DNA from: JASLPR01 sp964496475
Lineage (GTDB): Bacteria > Chloroflexota > UBA11872 > VXNJ01
DNA length: 18,051 nucleotides
Assembly: GCA_964496475.1 (NCBI GenBank)
Contig: CAZBZS010000049.1
Location: 1-18,051 of the forward strand
Reading direction: 5' to 3'
Part shown: piece by piece, positions 1 through 7,228 of the stretch
Layout: every line of letters begins with the position of its first letter
Numbering within the stretch: position 1 is the stretch's first letter
Translations under genes and position numbers: made by a program
Notes under the pieces: generated by a model
Seen by the model: the letters and a program-made list of their open reading frames with translations, nothing else
Databases searched by the model: none
What the model was told of the DNA's origin: nothing

Positions 1-456
1 GACTATGTGGACTCGATGATGCTGCACGCGGTGAAGAGCCGGGCGGATTTTGAGTCGAGACGGGGCTGCCTGGAAGCGCTTCTGGAGGCGAAGGCGGATG
101 GCCGGGTGCGGTATGTGGGGGCGACGACGCACATCTACACGGGCGAGGTTTTGGAAACGCTGATCGAGGCGCCGGAGATCGAGGTGGTGCTGTCGCATCT
201 GAACAAGGCCGGACAGGGACTGGTGGGAGGCAATCTTGAAGATCACATGGAGCTGCTGAAGCGGGTGCATGAGGTGGAGAAGGGTCTGATGATCATGAAT
301 ATTCTGGATCAGGCAAGGGGCCCGCGGGATGAGATTTCGGATTGGATCAAGTGGGGGTTTGAGTATCCGCACGCGGACAGCGTGGACCTGGGATTGAACT
401 CGGAGGATGAGATCGATATGGCGGTGCGGTTGAGTTCACCGGTGCCGGTGGGATAG
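1..456 (+). CDS. Aldo/keto reductase, C-terminal part (5' end outside window)
   Basis: The frame is open from base 1 and ends at TAG 454-456, so this is the last ~151 residues of a longer protein. It begins DYVDSMMLH, which aligns with YVDSIMLH of the complete aldo/keto reductase at 1779-2534. The two stay similar to the end (shared blocks LEALLEAKA, IEVVLS.LNK, WGFE.P, AVRLSSP). The histidine in MLH corresponds to the active-site His of the Asp-Tyr-Lys-His tetrad of this superfamily; the other three residues lie upstream of the window. The family reduces carbonyl compounds with NAD(P)H in the cytosol; the substrate cannot be read here. No C-terminal cysteine cluster is present. The GTG at 7 is internal and not the true start. 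The gene is one of two near-tandem paralogues separated by an alpha/beta hydrolase. Confidence 0.85.
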   Translation, partial: DYVDSMMLHAVKSRADFESRRGCLEALLEAKADGRVRYVGATTHIYTGEVLETLIEAPEIEVVLSHLNKAGQGLVGGNLEDHMELLKRVHEVEKGLMIMNILDQARGPRDEISDWIKWGFEYPHADSVDLGLNSEDEIDMAVRLSSPVPVG

Positions 457-541
457 TCGAGGGGGCCGGGAAACTGAAACTGCGAGTGGTGCCCATATTA
501 ATGGTTGGACTGGCGGGCGGAATATCCAGTGGGAAACTGAG

Positions 542-1699
542 ATGACCAAACAGACGATGCGACGGGTGCTGAAGTGGGGAGGGGGGGTGGTGGCGGTGGT
601 ACTGGTGATCCTGTTCGCGGCGGGATGGTATCTGTCGGGATTGATCGGATGTCGGGGATTTGAGCCGGTGCCGAAGGTTCAGGACGTGGAGGTGCTGGCG
701 GTGGGGGGCGGGGAGATTACGTTGCACGCGACGGGCGAGGCGAATGAATGCGGGCAGGTGAGCGACGACTGGATGGAAGACGGGCCGTGGGGCATCGAGT
801 GGGACGGCGGGTACGGACATGTGGGCGCGATTAGGAGTCTGGATGAAGAAGGCGGGGAGGTGGTGCGGGCGTTCACGTTGCTGGAGGGAAAACCGCCGGA
901 GAGCCTGACGACGCGGCTGAAGCACCCGTACCCGGTGGACCCGAGGCGAGCGTACGGGATCGTGTTTGAAGAGATTGCGTATGAGACGGAGCTGGGGCCG
1001 ATGCCGGCGTGGCTGACGCCAGGAGATGACAATACTTGGGTGATTTTCGTTCACGGTAAAGGGTCGCAACGGACTGAGGCGGTGCGGATGCTGAAGACGG
1101 TGAACGCGGCGGCGATGCCGGGGATGGCGATCAGCTACCGCAACGACCCGGGGGAGGTGGCGGACCCGACGGGGAAGTATCAGTTCGGGCTGACGGAATG
1201 GCGGGACCTAGAGCGAGCGGTGGGGTATGCGCTGGACAATGGGGCGAAGGATGTGGTGCTGGTGGGTTACAGCATGGGCGGGGGGATTATCCTGAGCTTC
1301 CTGTACGAGTCCCCGCTGGCCGGAAACGTGCGCGGGGCGATCCTGGACGCGCCGATGGCGGACTTCGGGGCGACGGTGGACTTCGGGATTCGTGAGTTCG
1401 GGGTGCCGGGCTTCCTGGTGCAGTTGCCGCTGGTGTTTGCGTCGGTTCGATTCGGGATCGACTGGGGTGGGATGGACTACGTGGAGGGGCTAGAGGAGTT
1501 ACAGATTCCGATCCTGCTGATCCACGGCACGGAGGACCAGACGGTGCCGTACGGGATCGCGGAGGAGCTGGCCGAGAAGCGGCCGGACCTGATCCGCTTT
1601 GAATCGTTTGCGGGGGCGCGGCACGTGAAGTCGTGGGGGAAGGACACGGATCGTTATGAGGCGCTGGTGGGGGAATTTCTGGCGCGAGTGGCACCGTAG
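542..1699 (+). CDS. Membrane-anchored or exported alpha/beta hydrolase
   Basis: A 385-residue protein. Residues ~7-33 form a basic start plus a hydrophobic segment (KWGGGVVAVVLVILFAAGWYL), so it is probably anchored in, or exported across, the inner membrane. About 130 residues of unassigned sequence precede a typical alpha/beta hydrolase core. Visible core elements are the oxyanion-side VHGKG motif (~170-174), the nucleophile elbow GYSMGG with Ser244, the acid Asp332 in HGTEDQTVP, and the base His361 in ARHVKSW. The spacing suits a complete Ser-Asp-His triad. The layout resembles alpha/beta hydrolases of the BAAT/dipeptidyl-peptidase-like group; esterase, lipase or peptidase activity cannot be separated from sequence alone. 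The ATG at 542 was chosen because it lies just before the hydrophobic segment; the ribosome site upstream (GGGAAACTGAG) is weak. It lies between two aldo/keto reductase paralogues on the same strand. Confidence 0.85.
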   Translation: MTKQTMRRVLKWGGGVVAVVLVILFAAGWYLSGLIGCRGFEPVPKVQDVEVLAVGGGEITLHATGEANECGQVSDDWMEDGPWGIEWDGGYGHVGAIRSLDEEGGEVVRAFTLLEGKPPESLTTRLKHPYPVDPRRAYGIVFEEIAYETELGPMPAWLTPGDDNTWVIFVHGKGSQRTEAVRMLKTVNAAAMPGMAISYRNDPGEVADPTGKYQFGLTEWRDLERAVGYALDNGAKDVVLVGYSMGGGIILSFLYESPLAGNVRGAILDAPMADFGATVDFGIREFGVPGFLVQLPLVFASVRFGIDWGGMDYVEGLEELQIPILLIHGTEDQTVPYGIAEELAEKRPDLIRFESFAGARHVKSWGKDTDRYEALVGEFLARVAP

Positions 1700-1715
1700 G
1701 CTTCAGCATTTTCTA

Positions 1716-1743
1716 TTGAGCAATAGGCGGGATGCCGGATAAT
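1716..1743 (+). promoter_or_regulatory. Likely sigma70-type promoter for the aldo/keto reductase
   Basis: TTGAGC (1716-1721) and GATAAT (1738-1743) are separated by 16 bases. They match the -35 consensus at 4 of 6 and the -10 consensus at 5 of 6 positions. The site lies just after the hydrolase stop codon and 36 bases before the reductase start, so the reductase can probably be transcribed on its own. This is a pattern match only. Confidence 0.45.
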
Positions 1744-1778
1744 GGGTTGAAGATCATTCAAGGAGAAGAGGAAGCGAT

Positions 1779-2534
1779 ATGGAGATGGTGGAACTGGGAC
1801 GGACGGGGCTGGTGGTGTCGCGGCTGTGTTTCGGGACGGGTCATCTGGATCACAAAGGACAGAATTTCGAGCCAGAGCGAGGGGCGGAGTTGCTGGTGTA
1901 CGCGCTGGAAAACGGGGTGAATTTCTGGGACACGGCGCAAAGCTACGGGAGCCACGCACACGTGCGGCTGGCGCTGGAACGGGTGGGGCGGGAGAAGGTG
2001 ATAGTTAATACGAAGATCGGTTCGAAGACTCTGGAAGAGGGCCGGGCGGCGATTGACAAGGCGCTGGGAGAGTTGGGGACGAACTACGTGGATTCGATAA
2101 TGCTGCACGGAGTGCAGAGCGTGGATGAATTCGAGGAACGGCAGGAGTGCCTGGAGGCGCTGCTGGAGGCGAAGGCGGTGGGGAAGGTGCGGCATGTGTC
2201 GGTGTCGACGCATCGAGCGAGCGGTGCGGTGATGGAAGCGATGGCGGCGGCGAGGGATATCGAAGTTGTGCTTTCAGTGTTAAATAAGGAAGGGGTGGGT
2301 TTGGAAGGCGACCTGGAGACTCACAGGGGTCTGCTGCGGGGTATCCACCAGGCGGGTAAAGGGGTGATGATCATGAAACTCATGGATGAGGGGAAGGTGC
2401 CGGCAGAGGAGGCGGAGGACTGGATCGGCTGGGGGTTTGAGTTTCCGTACGCACAATGCGTGAATCTGGGATTGACGAGCGAAGAGGAGATAGACACGGC
2501 GGTGAGGTTGAGTTCGCCGCTGCCGGTTGTCTGA
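1779..2534 (+). CDS. Short aldo/keto reductase
   Basis: A 251-residue aldo/keto reductase, shorter than the usual 280-330. The N-terminus MEMVELGRTGLVVSRLCFGTG is the standard first strand of the barrel. The catalytic tetrad is visible: Asp51 and Tyr56 in DTAQSY, Lys79 in NTKIGSK, and His110 in DSIMLHG. It should reduce an aldehyde or ketone, or oxidise an alcohol, using NAD(P)H in the cytosol. The last part of the barrel is abbreviated, and there is no cysteine-rich C-terminal extension of the kind found in ferredoxin-type relatives. The ATG at 1779 is supported by GAGGA six bases upstream (within AGGAGAAGAGGA). It is a paralogue of the truncated reductase at 1-456, roughly half identical by eye. 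Physiological substrate unknown. Confidence 0.9.
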   Translation: MEMVELGRTGLVVSRLCFGTGHLDHKGQNFEPERGAELLVYALENGVNFWDTAQSYGSHAHVRLALERVGREKVIVNTKIGSKTLEEGRAAIDKALGELGTNYVDSIMLHGVQSVDEFEERQECLEALLEAKAVGKVRHVSVSTHRASGAVMEAMAAARDIEVVLSVLNKEGVGLEGDLETHRGLLRGIHQAGKGVMIMKLMDEGKVPAEEAEDWIGWGFEFPYAQCVNLGLTSEEEIDTAVRLSSPLPVV

Positions 2535-2685
2535 GCGGGGCGGGTGGTGGAAGGGTCGGGTTCTGGAAGCGTCATTACGGTATTGCTCCAGAACGTTGTG
2601 CGGGAGTGCGCTTCGGATGGCGGTTGGGGCCGTCGGAGTTTGCAGAGAGCATGTCACTCGCGCCTCGCAATTTGGCTCGACAAGA

Positions 2686-2754
2686 TCAGCGGAAATGCTG
2701 ACCGCCGGGTAGGGCGGTGGCCCGGGGGCTCGAGACACACGACGAGCCTCCGGG
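2686..2754. other. Three consecutive stem-loops in the reductase-csoR spacer
   Basis: Three adjoining inverted repeats fill this stretch. TCAGC 2686-2690 pairs with GCTGA 2697-2701. ACCGCC 2701-2706 pairs with GGCGGT 2713-2718, sharing base 2701 with the first. CCCGGGGGCTCG 2721-2732 pairs with CGAGCCTCCGGG 2743-2754, twelve pairs including one G-U, with a 10-base loop. No T-run follows on either strand, so it is not a textbook intrinsic terminator. It could end the upstream reductase transcript or be a small structured RNA. The rest of the 410-base spacer (2535-2944) shows no convincing gene apart from the csoR promoter/operator at its right end. Confidence 0.35.
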
Positions 2755-2852
2755 AACCGGGGGATGGGGGTTCGCGGTGAATGCCGAGACCGATCCCGCG
2801 TTGCCCAGTACGGGCCCCGATCCCGACGCGATTCGGTAGCGAGGAAATTCAC

Positions 2853-2882
2853 TTGCGTGGATTGGGGAGGGAGATATATAGT
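2853..2882 (+). promoter_or_regulatory. Probable promoter of the csoR-copA operon
   Basis: TTGCGT (2853-2858) and TATAGT (2877-2882) are separated by 18 bases. The -10 element matches the consensus at 5 of 6 positions; the -35 is weaker. The expected transcription start falls inside the palindrome at 2891-2909. It is the only AT-rich hexamer close to the csoR start, in an otherwise GC-rich spacer. Confidence 0.5.
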
Positions 2883-2883
2883 C

Positions 2884-2911
2884 TAACCGCACCCCACAGG
2901 GGGTGGGGTAA
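2884..2911 (+). promoter_or_regulatory. Candidate CsoR operator
   Basis: The core is a perfect inverted repeat: ACCCCAC at 2891-2897 and GTGGGGT at 2903-2909 with a five-base G-rich centre. The outer bases TAACC on the left and TAAAG on the right complete a site of about 28 bases. CsoR-family repressors are known to bind pseudo-palindromes built from a C-tract and a G-tract flanked by T/A, so this is the expected shape. It sits directly downstream of the -10 hexamer and 36 bases before the csoR start. Binding there would block transcription of csoR-copA until Cu(I) releases the repressor. The role is inferred from sequence and position. Confidence 0.6.
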
Positions 2912-2944
2912 AGACCAGGGATCATCACAAGGGAAGAGCATCGC

Positions 2945-3313
2945 ATGGCGGAAGACATCGTGAAGACGCTGAATCGGTGGAAATCGATCGAGGGGCACGC
3001 GCGGGGGGTGGAGAAGATGATCGAGGAGGATGCCTATTGTGTGGACATTCTGAAGCAGACGCTGGCGATTCAGGGTGCGATTGAGAAGGTAAATGGGGCG
3101 ATCCTGGAGCGGCATTTGAATTCGTGTGTGACGACGGCGATACAGGGTGACGATCCGGCGGAACGGGAGCGGGTGCTGGCGGAGTTGATGGACGTGTTCC
3201 GGGGATCGGGTCATCTGAAGAGAGTAGAGGTGGTGGGCGAGGTACTGGGTGAGCTGGCGGATTCGCTGGCGGCGGAAAACGGGGCCGGGTCCAAAAAGGG
3301 AAGGGCGAAATGA
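2945..3313 (+). CDS. csoR: CsoR-type copper-sensing transcriptional repressor
   Basis: A 122-residue, all-helical protein of the CsoR/RcnR (DUF156) family, the usual length for these tetrameric repressors. The Cu(I) ligand triad is visible as Cys32, His57 and Cys61 (AYCVDIL and ERHLNSCV). Its spacing of 25 and 4 residues is the same as in characterised CsoR proteins. This separates it from RcnR (nickel/cobalt), FrmR (formaldehyde) and CstR (persulfide) relatives. Apo-protein should bind the palindrome upstream and release it on Cu(I) binding, so the operon is probably autoregulated. The acidic/basic tail after residue ~100 is variable in the family. The start at 2945 has an AAGGGA-type ribosome site. 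Its stop overlaps the start of copA (ATGA at 3310-3313), implying translational coupling. Confidence 0.92.
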   Translation: MAEDIVKTLNRWKSIEGHARGVEKMIEEDAYCVDILKQTLAIQGAIEKVNGAILERHLNSCVTTAIQGDDPAERERVLAELMDVFRGSGHLKRVEVVGEVLGELADSLAAENGAGSKKGRAK

Positions 3314-5865
3314 CGCTTGAGATCAAGAAGGAATCGGGGGAGCTCACGCAGGCGACGCTGCCGGTGATCGGTATGAGCTGCGCGTCGTGCGTGGGGCGGG
3401 TGGAGCGATTTTTGGCGCAGGCGGAGGGGGTGACGGAGGCTACGGTGAACCTCGCGATGGAGACGGCGACGGCGACATACGATCCGGAGCAAATTGGAGT
3501 GGATCGGCTGGTGGAGGTGGTGGTGGAGTCGGGCTATGAGGTGCCGACGGAGGTCTTGACCATCAATATCAGCGGGATGAGCTGCGCCTCGTGCGTGGGC
3601 CGGGTGGAGAGATTTCTGGCGAAGGAAAAGGGCGTGCTGGAGGCGACGGTGATCCTAGCGACGGAGCAGGCGAGGGTCAGCTATGTGGCCGGCATGGTGA
3701 GTGTCGCCGATCTGCACCGGGTGGTGCAAGACTCGGGCTACGAGGTGCTGGTGGCGGAAGACGAAACACGGGTTGATGGTGAGGCGGAGGCCGGCGAGGG
3801 CGAGGGCGCGCTGGAACGGCTGCGCCGTGGCGAGCGCACGAAATTGCGGAATCAGGCGACGGTGGCGGTCCTGCTGGGTGCGCTCGCGCTGTGGGGTTCG
3901 ATGGACTGGATTGCATGGCTGTGGTCGCCGGAATTCTTGCAGGAGCCATATGTGTTGCTGGGGCTGGCGATTCCGGTGCAGTTCTGGGCGGGGTGGGGTT
4001 TTTACCGCGGGGCGTGGGCGACGGCGACGCACTTTACCGCCGACATGAACACGCTGATCGCGGTGGGGACCAGCGCGGCGTTTTTCTACAGCCTGGCGCT
4101 CACGATCCGGCCTGAAGTGCTCTCCGGCAGCGAGGCAGAGGTGGTGTATTACTACGACACGGCGATGATCATCATCGGGCTTATTCTGTTGGGTCGATAC
4201 TTGGACGCGCGGGCGAAGGGGCAGACCTCGGCGGCGATCAAGCGGTTGATGGGACTCCGGGCGAAAACGGCGCGAATCGAACGGAACGGGGAAGAGATTG
4301 AGGTGGCGATTGAAGACGTGGCGCTTGGCGATGTGGTGGTGATCAGGCCGGGCGAGAAGGCGCCGGTTGACGGGGTGGTGGTGGCGGGCGCATCGGCGGT
4401 GGATGAGTCGATGGTGACGGGCGAGAGCATCCCGGTCGAGAAGACGGTGGGCGATACGGTGATCGGGGCGACGATCAACACGACGGGGAGCCTGCGAGTG
4501 CGGGCGATGCGAGTGGGCAAAGACAGCGTGCTGGCGCGGATAATTCGGCTGGTTGAAGAGGCGCAGACGACCAAGGCGCCGGTGCAGAAAATGGCCGACT
4601 GGGTGGCGGCGCGGTTCGTGCCGGTGGTGATCGGCATAGCGATAGCGACGTTCCTGGTGTGGTACTTCGTGGGGCCGGAGCCGGTGATCACCCACGCGAT
4701 CGTGAGCTTCGTGGCGGTGTTGGTGATCGCGTGCCCCTGCGCGCTGGGACTGGCGACGCCGACGGCGATCATGGTGGGCACGGGCAAGGGCGCGGAAGCG
4801 GGCATTCTGATTCGCAACGGCGAAGCCCTGGAGACGGCCGGGAAGGTGGACGTGCTGGTGATCGACAAGACGGGCACGATCACCCGCGGGACGCCGGAAC
4901 TGACTGATGTGATGGCGCTGAACGGCCATGACGAGGGGGAATTGCTGCGGCTGGCCGGCGGCGCGGAAGGCGATTCCGAGCACCCGATCGCGCGGGCGAT
5001 TGTGCGGGAAGTGGAGGGGCGGGGGATAGAAATTCCGCGCTCGGGGAGTTTCCGCTCGATAACCGGCGGTGGAGTGCGGGCGCAGGTGGGAGAGCGGGAA
5101 GTGGTGATCGGGACGGCGGGTCTGTTGCTGGAAGATGGCATGAAGGTCAAAGCGGCGGAGGAGCGGGCGAACGCGCTGGCGGCGCTGGGCAAGACGCCCA
5201 TGTACGTGGCGATCGATGGAAAGCTGGCGGGCGTGCTGGCGGTGGCGGACACGCTGAAGCCGGAATCGCGGGAGGCAATTAGTCGAATTCATGAGATGGG
5301 CTTGCGGGTAATCATGCTGACGGGAGACAACCGGCGGACGGGTGAGGCGATCGCCGGCGAGGTTGGCATCGACGAGGTGCGGGCGGAGGTGAGGCCGGAG
5401 GACAAGGCGGCGATTATACGGGACCTGCAAGCGGAAGGGAACGTGGTGGCGATGGCCGGTGACGGGATCAACGACGCCCCGGCGCTGGCTCAGGCCGACC
5501 TTGGAGTGGCGATGGGCAACGGAACGGATATCGCGATGGAGTCGGCGGGGATCACGCTGGTGCGGGGAGACCTGCGCGGGGTGATCGCGGCGATCAATCT
5601 GAGCAAGCGCACGATGCGCACGGTGAAGCAGAATCTGTTCTGGGCGTTCGCCTACAACACACTGCTGATTCCGCTGGCGGCCGGGGTGCTGTTCCCGCCA
5701 TTCGGGATTCAGCTAAATCCGGTGTTCGCGGCGGGGGCGATGGCGCTGAGCTCGCTGTCGGTGGTGGGCAACTCGCTCCGGCTGCGGCGGTACCGGTTGG
5801 ACTCGGGGAAGGCGCCTGAGGTGGATAGTGAAATTGCACCGGCTCGGGCCGAGGTGGCGAGCTAG
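3310..5865 (+). CDS. copA: Cu(I)-exporting P1B-type ATPase
   Basis: An 851-residue copper efflux pump that uses ATP to move Cu(I) out of the cytosol across the inner membrane. It has two N-terminal heavy-metal domains with GMSCASC motifs (21-27 and 89-95), then eight membrane segments. P-type hallmarks are TGES (370-373, actuator domain), CPC in helix 6 (475-477), DKTGT with phosphorylated Asp519, the SEHP motif with His558, and GDGIND (717-722). Helices 7 and 8 carry Tyr782-Asn783 and Met811-x-x-Ser-Ser, the set typical of Cu(I)-selective P1B-1 pumps rather than Zn/Cd pumps. The start overlaps the csoR stop by four bases, so repressor and pump are one transcriptional unit. No separate CopZ chaperone gene is present in the window. 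Confidence 0.95.
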   Translation: MTLEIKKESGELTQATLPVIGMSCASCVGRVERFLAQAEGVTEATVNLAMETATATYDPEQIGVDRLVEVVVESGYEVPTEVLTINISGMSCASCVGRVERFLAKEKGVLEATVILATEQARVSYVAGMVSVADLHRVVQDSGYEVLVAEDETRVDGEAEAGEGEGALERLRRGERTKLRNQATVAVLLGALALWGSMDWIAWLWSPEFLQEPYVLLGLAIPVQFWAGWGFYRGAWATATHFTADMNTLIAVGTSAAFFYSLALTIRPEVLSGSEAEVVYYYDTAMIIIGLILLGRYLDARAKGQTSAAIKRLMGLRAKTARIERNGEEIEVAIEDVALGDVVVIRPGEKAPVDGVVVAGASAVDESMVTGESIPVEKTVGDTVIGATINTTGSLRVRAMRVGKDSVLARIIRLVEEAQTTKAPVQKMADWVAARFVPVVIGIAIATFLVWYFVGPEPVITHAIVSFVAVLVIACPCALGLATPTAIMVGTGKGAEAGILIRNGEALETAGKVDVLVIDKTGTITRGTPELTDVMALNGHDEGELLRLAGGAEGDSEHPIARAIVREVEGRGIEIPRSGSFRSITGGGVRAQVGEREVVIGTAGLLLEDGMKVKAAEERANALAALGKTPMYVAIDGKLAGVLAVADTLKPESREAISRIHEMGLRVIMLTGDNRRTGEAIAGEVGIDEVRAEVRPEDKAAIIRDLQAEGNVVAMAGDGINDAPALAQADLGVAMGNGTDIAMESAGITLVRGDLRGVIAAINLSKRTMRTVKQNLFWAFAYNTLLIPLAAGVLFPPFGIQLNPVFAAGAMALSSLSVVGNSLRLRRYRLDSGKAPEVDSEIAPARAEVAS

Positions 5866-6243
5866 ATCGCCACTGTGCGGTCAGGGCTGGTAAATCTCGC
5901 AGCCAGGGAAGACCGGCGACTTCGCCCTGGGCGACGTGGTGGAAGGCGAGCTGGCGGTCGATGAAAGCGAGCGGACCGGATTTGTGGCGGCGAATGGATT
6001 TGGCGGGCTTGTGGCTGCGGCGCGTTCGGTGATGACCAGCTCGGTTTCAGGCCGGATTTTGCCGGAGTCCAGCATGTCGCGGGGCGGGAGCTCGTCGGTC
6101 GGTTCGACGTTGTAGGGCGGGAAGTCGTCGGTGGCGCTGAGATGGGCGCGGCTGGCGTCGAATGGTGTAGGTGAATTAGTAAACTGGTGCTTGTCGGTCG
6201 TGTGGATAGCGGAGGATCGAGTGTAGCTGGCGGGAGACTGAAT
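5866..6243 (-). pseudogene. Possible frameshifted remnant of an unidentified gene
   Basis: The spacer between copA and the next gene has no intact gene. On the minus strand one frame is open from about 6243 to beyond 6040 and reads protein-like text, for example PFDASRAHLSATDDFPPYN and RDMLDSGKIRPETELVITE. It then degenerates. From about 6025 a second minus frame continues with text such as SGPLAFIDRQLAFHHVAQGE and GLPWLRDLP. This second frame runs into the antisense of copA without its own stop. Neither part has a good start codon with a ribosome site. One frameshift would join them into about 120 residues of a gene lacking both ends. I do not recognise the family. Chance open frames are common at this GC content, so the call is tentative. 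Confidence 0.28.
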
Positions 6244-6329
6244 GGACTACGCGATGTGAGGTACGGCGGGCGGATAAGTGCCGCGTGGCGGTCGGGTTGG
6301 TAGAGTGCCGGGTGGCGAAGGCCGCGTGA

Positions 6330-6899
6330 GTGGCGCTGGAAACGCCTTTAGTAAGCGGGGAGATCGAATTGGACTACGACGGGACGATGAAGGCGCTGCC
6401 GCCGCAGTTTCAGCAGAACTTCAAGGGGCTGGAGACGCGGTATGCGGAAGCGGTGTTAGAGGAAGTGTCCCCGGAGGACGCGAAGACGGTGGCACGGTAT
6501 TTGATCTCGCTGAAATGGGTGGCGGGGCTGGCGCAGAGTCGGGAAGCCTTCTTGCGAAACCAGCAGGCGCAGAATCCGTCGGGTCTGGTGAACGCGTTGA
6601 CGAATCGGGCGGCGACGTATGGCGGGCTAGCGACGGCGTTGGAATCGCTGACGGGAGTGGACGCGTTGGATGAGGCGGGGGGTGGGGTGGCGATCTCGCT
6701 GCGGGAGATGGGGGAGGTGGACCGGAAGGTGGTTTCGGATATGCGGCTCAGCGTGCTGGACAAAATGCGGGAGGAACGGGAGACGGCCTACCAGCAGGCG
6801 GCAACGCACATCAATGAGGCCGTCCGCGGCCTGGTCGAAGCGGCGAGCGAGTTCTATGCGCCGGGGATTGTGCAGAGTCTTCTGACCGCTACGGAATAG
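6330..6899 (+). CDS. Hypothetical helical protein
   Basis: I do not recognise this 189-residue protein. It has no signal peptide, membrane segment or cysteine motif. It is mostly alpha-helical by composition, with charged heptad-like stretches around 45-75 and 125-175 (for example DKMREERETAYQQAATHINE), so it may form a helical bundle or coiled coil. Codon use has the strong G-ending bias of the neighbouring intact genes, which supports a real gene. The GTG start at 6330 has GAAGG eight bases upstream. An ATG at 6387 (MKALPPQFQQN) is an alternative that would remove 19 residues. It is not obviously linked to either neighbour: copA is ~460 bases upstream and a glycosylase fragment follows. Confidence 0.6.
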   Translation: MALETPLVSGEIELDYDGTMKALPPQFQQNFKGLETRYAEAVLEEVSPEDAKTVARYLISLKWVAGLAQSREAFLRNQQAQNPSGLVNALTNRAATYGGLATALESLTGVDALDEAGGGVAISLREMGEVDRKVVSDMRLSVLDKMREERETAYQQAATHINEAVRGLVEAASEFYAPGIVQSLLTATE

Positions 6900-6924
6900 G
6901 GGGGATCGCTCGGGGGCGCTGGAT

Positions 6925-7176
6925 TTGGGAGGATTGAGTCCGAGCGCTGGATCATCCCAACTTACGCTAGTCGTGCCGCGCGACCGGTCCCGCGGCGAAG
7001 CGCGGAAGAAGGCTGAGGCCATCGAGGTTGTCGGGCATCTTTTATCCGGTCTGCCGCCCGAGGTAGCGCTTCGAGCTGTATACGCGATGGTCGATCTTGG
7101 TGCGACCGTATGCCGTCCGGGCGATCCACACTGCCGATCCTGTCCGCTGTTAGACATCTGTCAGTTCAATTCCTAG
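6925..7176 (+). pseudogene. C-terminal fragment of an endonuclease III/MutY-family DNA glycosylase
   Basis: The last ~60 residues (6976-7176) match the C-terminal end of HhH-GPD DNA glycosylases. LPPEVALRAVYAMVDLGATV is followed by four cysteines (codons at 7111, 7132, 7141 and 7159) spaced C-x6-C-x2-C-x5-C, the [4Fe-4S] loop of endonuclease III and MutY. The helix-hairpin-helix, the catalytic Asp and the whole N-terminal domain are absent. Only about 75 bases separate the fragment from the preceding gene. The nominal TTG start has no clear homologous sequence after it. Codon use is mixed (CTT, TTA, GTA, TGT), unlike the G-ending bias of neighbours, suggesting foreign origin or decay. It cannot act as a glycosylase alone; a stand-alone iron-sulfur peptide is unlikely. 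Confidence 0.6.
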
Positions 7177-7228
7177 GTAGATCCGTTGCGATCGGATCCA
7201 AGAGATGCGTGCGAGCGGCCCGATTTCC

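Noticed and set aside
3655..5430. A 591-codon open frame antisense to copA
   Set aside because: copA is unequivocal on the plus strand with every P-type motif. The antisense text is rich in His/Arg/Pro, the usual artefact of high-GC genes with G-ending codons.
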